Shown in pieces: positions 15,612 to 19,552 of a stretch of 19,552 nt of DNA. Origin of the DNA: Aureobasidium sp. EXF-3400 (lineage: Eukaryota > Ascomycota > Dothideomycetes > Dothideales > Saccotheciaceae); the NCBI GenBank assembly GCA_024195585.1, contig SWBL01000572.1:1-19552 (forward strand), written 5' to 3'. Positions within the stretch are counted from its first letter, which is position 1; every line of letters starts with the position of its first letter. The position numbers and the translations under genes were made by a program. The notes below the pieces were generated by a model. That model worked only from the letters and a program-made list of their open reading frames with translations, made no database searches and was not told the DNA's origin.

Positions 15612-18338
15612 ATGGCCGCCCCCGTCCGCCGCTCCAAAAGTTGCGATTCGCGCGTCGAGATGTCACAATTCACCATCCGAGACCTCTCTTCTCAGCCATC
15701 TCAGCCATCTCAACCTCAGTCCTCCTCCTCCATACCCTCCTCCATACCGTCCTTGTTCGCAAGCGAAGACTCTACAAGAACTACCCTTACATCGGGGGAC
15801 TCTCGAATTCAGAGCAATGTCGCCGACACAACCCCCTCCGATCCACCACCATTTCTCGGCTATTACAAGGACGTAGATTGGAGTCGCATTACTGGACGAT
15901 GGGGTCCTGCACCAGGTGGCAAAGGCAAAGGCAATAGCTCTATCTGGGACCATGGTTGGCGCATCGCTGACCACGATACCGATAAGATCCATTGGCTCTG
16001 TCGACGCTGCTATGTCAAGAGATCCCATGGCCTCAAACCATTTCCTTCTAGCACCGGAACTACAAGCATCCATGCGCACCTCAAGTCGAAGCATGGCATT
16101 ACACAAGAGAAGGAAACACTTAAGAGAACTATTGCGCAAGTGGTTGCAGAGCAACCGACTTTTACAGAGGCCGTCAACAAGTATTATACACGCTTCAATC
16201 CAGCAGAATTTCGAAGCCTCTTGATCACTTGGATCATACACGACAATCAAGCCTTCCAAGCGGTCGATTCCTTACGGTTCAGAGCCTTACTCGGCTATCT
16301 ACAACCTGCAGTGGAGCGCTTCAACTACATGCCAGGACGCATTACTATCCGGCGCTGGATCAAGACTGGATATCATAATTCTTTGCCACTTATACAGCAA
16401 GCTATCGACACTAGCCAAAGCAAGATTCATTGCTCCTTCGACATCTGGACCTCGCGTAAGATGGTCGCCTTCTGCGGCATCCACATCCACTTCCTCTATA
16501 AGGGCAAATACAAGAGTCTACTGCTAGCATTACCTCGTCAGGTTGGCACTCACTCTGGAGTCAATATTGCTGCAGGAATCATGGAAGTTTTCAATAGCTT
16601 TAGGATCACCTCGGATCGCATCGGCTACTTCGTTTCCGACAACGCTCATCCGAACAACACCTGTATGGAAGAGCTTGCTATACGTCTTGAGTTCAGCTAT
16701 GACGAAAGGCGACTGCGGTGTGCCGGTCATATCATCAATCTTATCGCTGAAGTTATGCTACGGGGTCAGGACAAGAAGGCGGTGGAGCCCGAGGACGATA
16801 GCTCAGTCGACGCTGATGCTGATGCTGTTGCTCTTAAGGTCCTTCAAATGTTCAGAAAGCGGGGCCCCCCTGGCAAATTGCACAACGTTATTGTCTGGAT
16901 CTGTCGTTCCTCTACCAACCGAGAGCGTCTCCACGAGTGGCAGCTAAGGCTCGGCCTGCCGATCCACGAGCTTATCCGTGACAATACCACGCGCTGGAAC
17001 TCTGCTTTTAACTCATTCAAGCGTGCTATCGAGCAGCGAGGGCCTATCGAAGGAATGCTAGATGAGGAGCTCCGGAAGTGGCACAAGCTCAAGGCAAATT
17101 ATGATGGCGGGACTCGCTCCCAAAAGCCACCAGAACAACCAGCTATTATCGATGATTACTTGACTGCTGATGACTGGTCAATGATTATAGAGCTTATGAA
17201 GCTGCTTGAGCCACTTGAGCAAGCAACTCAGCGCTTGCAAGGCCATGGCGACGGTAGCAGCCATGGATCTATCTGGCAGGTCATCCCATGCTTTGAGGGT
17301 CTACTTACCTTCTCCGAGAGTCTCCGAGCTCACTACAAGGTCCTTCCACCGTCAGAAACACTTAACGTCACCATTGAAGAGTCTCAAGATCCATCACAAA
17401 GGCCTACATTTGATCCAGAACTTCCGAGCACGATACCGGGCAATTCTGGTACAAAGTTAGGCAAATCTGGTACAAAGTCGGGTCAGAGGAAGCGATCATC
17501 TCGAAACACGACCACAACCACCCCTTCTACTCGCGCACCCCTCGAGGCACTCCCTACGCCTTCACAAGACACCTCGCAAGCCTATCCCTCTCAAGGACCT
17601 CTTGAAATACCAGAGGAAACAGACCCTCGTCGCGACCGGCAGATTATCTGTACCAACATCAACCTTGGATGGGGCAAGCTCATGAAGTATTATACGAAGA
17701 CTGACCTCTCAGCAGCGTACGTCGCAGCCCTTATCCTTCACCCTCGCTATAACTGGTCTTGGTTAAAGAAGAAGTGGTGCCACCGAGTGGACTGGCTCAC
17801 GGCCGCTGACGACCGTATGCGCGCTCTCTGGCAGTCTTATTCAACTTTCCCTCTACCGCAACGACCAACTCGAGCTCGAGCTCAGCCACAGCAGCGCACC
17901 GGTCAACTGAACCTTCTCTGGAGTGACGACGAGGACGACGATTCAGAGCAAGAGGTGGAACTTGAGGAATACGCTGCATGGATCGAGCGCGCGCAAGTAA
18001 AGGACATATATCGACCACTTGAGTACTGGACTTCTAAACACGCGAGTTCTCAGTGGCCTCGCCTCTCGCGCCTCGCTGTTGACATCTTTACAATACCTGC
18101 AATGTCAGATGATCCAGAGAGGACCTTTAGCTCTGCCGGCCTCATGGTCCGACCGCATCGAGGGCTGCTCAAAGACGACAGTATTACAGAGACTCAGTAT
18201 TTGAAGAATTGGCTGAAGGGCGACATGGTGACTATGGCAGTCTTCGCCTCTCAGATGGAGGAGGAAACAACACCTATACAAGGGGACGACGACGACGACG
18301 AGGTAGCTGAGTTGCCAGAGGTTATAGTGCTTGAATGA
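15612..18338 (+). CDS. hAT transposase with BED zinc finger
   Basis: A 908-residue protein from ATG 15612 to TGA 18336-18338, without interruption. The N-terminus is low-complexity (SQPSQPSQP, Ser/Pro). A BED-type zinc finger follows with C130, C133, H156 and H161, which would bind the element's ends. The RNase H-like catalytic core shows FDIWTS with D277, VSDNAHPNN with D343, CAGH at 370-373, and DNTTRWNS at 457-464. An acidic and Ser/Thr-rich insertion lies at about 590-680. The hAT C-terminal dimerisation region has WPRLSRLAVDIFTIPAMS, then ERTFSSAG with conserved E836, then LKNWL. The protein ends in an Asp tract. All the expected residues are present, so the enzyme may be active. It would excise and integrate this element and any short non-autonomous relatives with the same ends. 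An ATG at 15601 is out of frame. Confidence 0.92.
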   Translation: MAAPVRRSKSCDSRVEMSQFTIRDLSSQPSQPSQPQSSSSIPSSIPSLFASEDSTRTTLTSGDSRIQSNVADTTPSDPPPFLGYYKDVDWSRITGRWGPAPGGKGKGNSSIWDHGWRIADHDTDKIHWLCRRCYVKRSHGLKPFPSSTGTTSIHAHLKSKHGITQEKETLKRTIAQVVAEQPTFTEAVNKYYTRFNPAEFRSLLITWIIHDNQAFQAVDSLRFRALLGYLQPAVERFNYMPGRITIRRWIKTGYHNSLPLIQQAIDTSQSKIHCSFDIWTSRKMVAFCGIHIHFLYKGKYKSLLLALPRQVGTHSGVNIAAGIMEVFNSFRITSDRIGYFVSDNAHPNNTCMEELAIRLEFSYDERRLRCAGHIINLIAEVMLRGQDKKAVEPEDDSSVDADADAVALKVLQMFRKRGPPGKLHNVIVWICRSSTNRERLHEWQLRLGLPIHELIRDNTTRWNSAFNSFKRAIEQRGPIEGMLDEELRKWHKLKANYDGGTRSQKPPEQPAIIDDYLTADDWSMIIELMKLLEPLEQATQRLQGHGDGSSHGSIWQVIPCFEGLLTFSESLRAHYKVLPPSETLNVTIEESQDPSQRPTFDPELPSTIPGNSGTKLGKSGTKSGQRKRSSRNTTTTTPSTRAPLEALPTPSQDTSQAYPSQGPLEIPEETDPRRDRQIICTNINLGWGKLMKYYTKTDLSAAYVAALILHPRYNWSWLKKKWCHRVDWLTAADDRMRALWQSYSTFPLPQRPTRARAQPQQRTGQLNLLWSDDEDDDSEQEVELEEYAAWIERAQVKDIYRPLEYWTSKHASSQWPRLSRLAVDIFTIPAMSDDPERTFSSAGLMVRPHRGLLKDDSITETQYLKNWLKGDMVTMAVFASQMEEETTPIQGDDDDDEVAELPEVIVLE

Positions 18339-18455
18339 GTAAAATCAAAGTTTTCTCAAATCGATCCAAGGCTATATCTGACCACCCCAAAGGCTCTACC
18401 AGCTCACCCAAAAACCAACTCTTGAATCGACCCCTTGAATTACCCAATCCGGTAA

Positions 18456-18559
18456 CTTATCCACCTCTATCCATGGATTATCCATGGATAGAGTGGACAA
18501 TATCCAGTCTATCCATCAGCAATTGGACTGGATTGGATAGAGAGCCTTATCCAGTCCAT
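18456..18559. promoter_or_regulatory. Right subterminal ATCCA/TGGAT array of the hAT element
   Basis: About 12 copies of ATCCA or TGGAT lie here (counting those overlapping the terminal repeat), with the same vocabulary as the left end (TATCCA, ATCCATGGAT, TGGATTGGAT) but a different order, so the two arrays are not simple inverted copies. Transposase binding is inferred. Confidence 0.6.
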
Positions 18560-18580
18560 ATCCATCCATGAACATCTCTG
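18560..18580 (-). repeat. Right terminal inverted repeat of the hAT element
   Basis: It ends CATGAACATCTCTG and is a perfect reverse complement of 15175-15195. Confidence 0.95.
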
Positions 18581-19552
18581 TATGAGACAGAATGTCAGGC
18601 AGAGATGCTTGACCGCCGCCAGCCCAACTGGGTCAACGCATGCTCCGGAATCACCAGTTCGCTCTCACATGCGCAAGTACGTCTTCCGCTCTGCTAGCCA
18701 GCACCACGACAGAGATAAGGTCACGACCTACAACAAGTGCAAGGATATACGCGTCACGGTAGATGATATGGGCAGCTATCTCAGCAGCTGGTTCGAGCGA
18801 CCGTATGGTCATGAGGCGCAAACTTCATAACATGGGTATACTACAAAAAGCTATCTGAAAGTCCTTCAGGACGGTCTACTGCGTAAATCACGAGCCGATC
18901 CTATCTATTGATAAGACGGCGCTCGAGTTCACACCTCAAGACTTGCGAAAGCGTGATTCAATAGGGTTTACCCACGCAAGGGCTAGCCAAAGAAACTATG
19001 TATCACCATCTCCGTCTCCGTTTTCTGGCAGTCCTGACATCAGGCTCTGTTGCGAGGCAGCCTTACATCAGACTTCGATTGATTCGGTTCACAAGGCATT
19101 GCCCCATGCGAACGAAAGCTCGACCACATCTCAATTGACTGCGCGTTTGTTCTTCCTCTGCTTGTACGCAGAGTCGGCATGCAATGCTTTACTACTTCTT
19201 TGAATCCACTCGTCGATGCCATGTAGCTCACGTTCGCTTGTCTCTAGTGACGTTCATCCGTTCGCCAGTCGGATTGGTGACATCGCCGAGCTGACTGCGA
19301 TTCGCGGGCCGCTTACGTGAATGATAATCATCTGCACACTCTATACTCGGAGGACTAGCAAGATTGTCGCCATCTATATTCTGTAGTCCAGTCGAACGCA
19401 TAGGATGACGCCTCCGTCCGTTCGAAGGTGTCAACGACAGACGCTTCTGGCCCTGACTGGCTACGGTGCACGATGTTCTTGCTACCAGGACCAGTGCGTG
19501 AACTGCATATCATTGAAGCAGCGCATGGTACTGGTAGGATGTGCTTGCAAAC
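18581..19552. other. Right flank with no recognisable gene
   Basis: An 82-codon plus-strand frame (18582-18830) begins with an ATG one base after the hAT end; it shows no known motif and does not resemble LINE ORF2 sequence. The remaining 720 bases have only short frames on both strands. No LINE 3' sequence, poly-A tract or target-site duplication was found. Confidence 0.35.

Larger units (their letters stand above)
15175..18580 (+). mobile_element. Complete hAT-superfamily DNA transposon (3406 bp)
   Basis: The element is bounded by perfect 21-bp inverted repeats starting CAGAGATGTTC, a typical hAT start (CAGRG). It carries one intact transposase of 908 residues on the plus strand. Inside each terminal repeat is about 100-135 bases dense in ATCCA/TGGAT words. 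hAT insertion makes 8-bp target duplications, but the flanks (TCCATAAG left, TATGAGAC right) do not match, and the LINE seen on the left does not continue on the right. The ends and the gene look intact enough for activity. Confidence 0.9.

Noticed and set aside
15663..16259. A 198-codon minus-strand open frame opposite the hAT transposase start
   Set aside because: It lies wholly inside the BED-finger coding region on the other strand and has no independent motif.
18285..18303. A GAC/Asp trinucleotide run near the end of the hAT transposase
   Set aside because: A short low-complexity acidic tail; ordinary for such proteins and not a separate feature.
18582..18830. An ATG frame starting one base after the hAT end, tested as the LINE ORF2 continuation or a displaced gene
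   Set aside because: No RT or RNase H motif and no known family; kept only as an unassigned frame in the flank description.

Overview
The window looks like an accessory, repeat-rich stretch of a filamentous ascomycete (Pezizomycotina-type) genome. The evidence is a short spliced gene with a GTATGT donor, a fungal-type ankyrin-deaminase, a fungal secreted CHRD-like protein, the C-terminal signature of a fungal C6 transcription factor, and three classes of transposable element common in such fungi. The species cannot be named from the sequence.

Layout. 1-1118: 3' part of a Fot1/pogo-type DDE transposase broken by in-frame stops. 1765-3492: intact single-exon gene with an N-terminal Cys/His-rich region, ankyrin repeats and a C-terminal deaminase-fold domain (H-x-E and C-x2-C motifs). 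4217-5203: relic of a second, clearly different member of the same deaminase superfamily, with several frameshifts. 5256-5669: C-terminal piece of a Zn2Cys6-type transcription factor (Fungal_trans_2/DUF3468-like). 5848-6605, minus strand: secreted CHRD-like protein with one frameshift just after its signal peptide. 7994-8811: probably functional two-exon gene for a small protein with two membrane segments. 8812-11939: mostly empty, with two eroded coding remnants, one transcription-factor linker-like and one a double-stranded RNA-binding motif. 11940-15174: 5' part of a LINE (Tad1-like organisation; ORF1 with zinc knuckles, ORF2 with APE endonuclease and the start of the RT). 15175-18580: complete hAT transposon with perfect terminal inverted repeats and an intact 908-residue transposase. 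18581-19552: nothing recognised.

The only genes that look intact are the ankyrin-deaminase, the two-exon membrane protein, LINE ORF1 and the hAT transposase. The host genes do not form an obvious pathway. The main point of interest is that two unrelated-looking subfamilies of nucleic-acid deaminase lie about 0.7 kb apart, one open and one decayed, in a transposon-laden region. That fits rapid turnover of these deaminases as proposed conflict or defence proteins. The hAT copy is also notable: the LINE it appears to interrupt does not resume on its other side, and no 8-bp target duplication is present.
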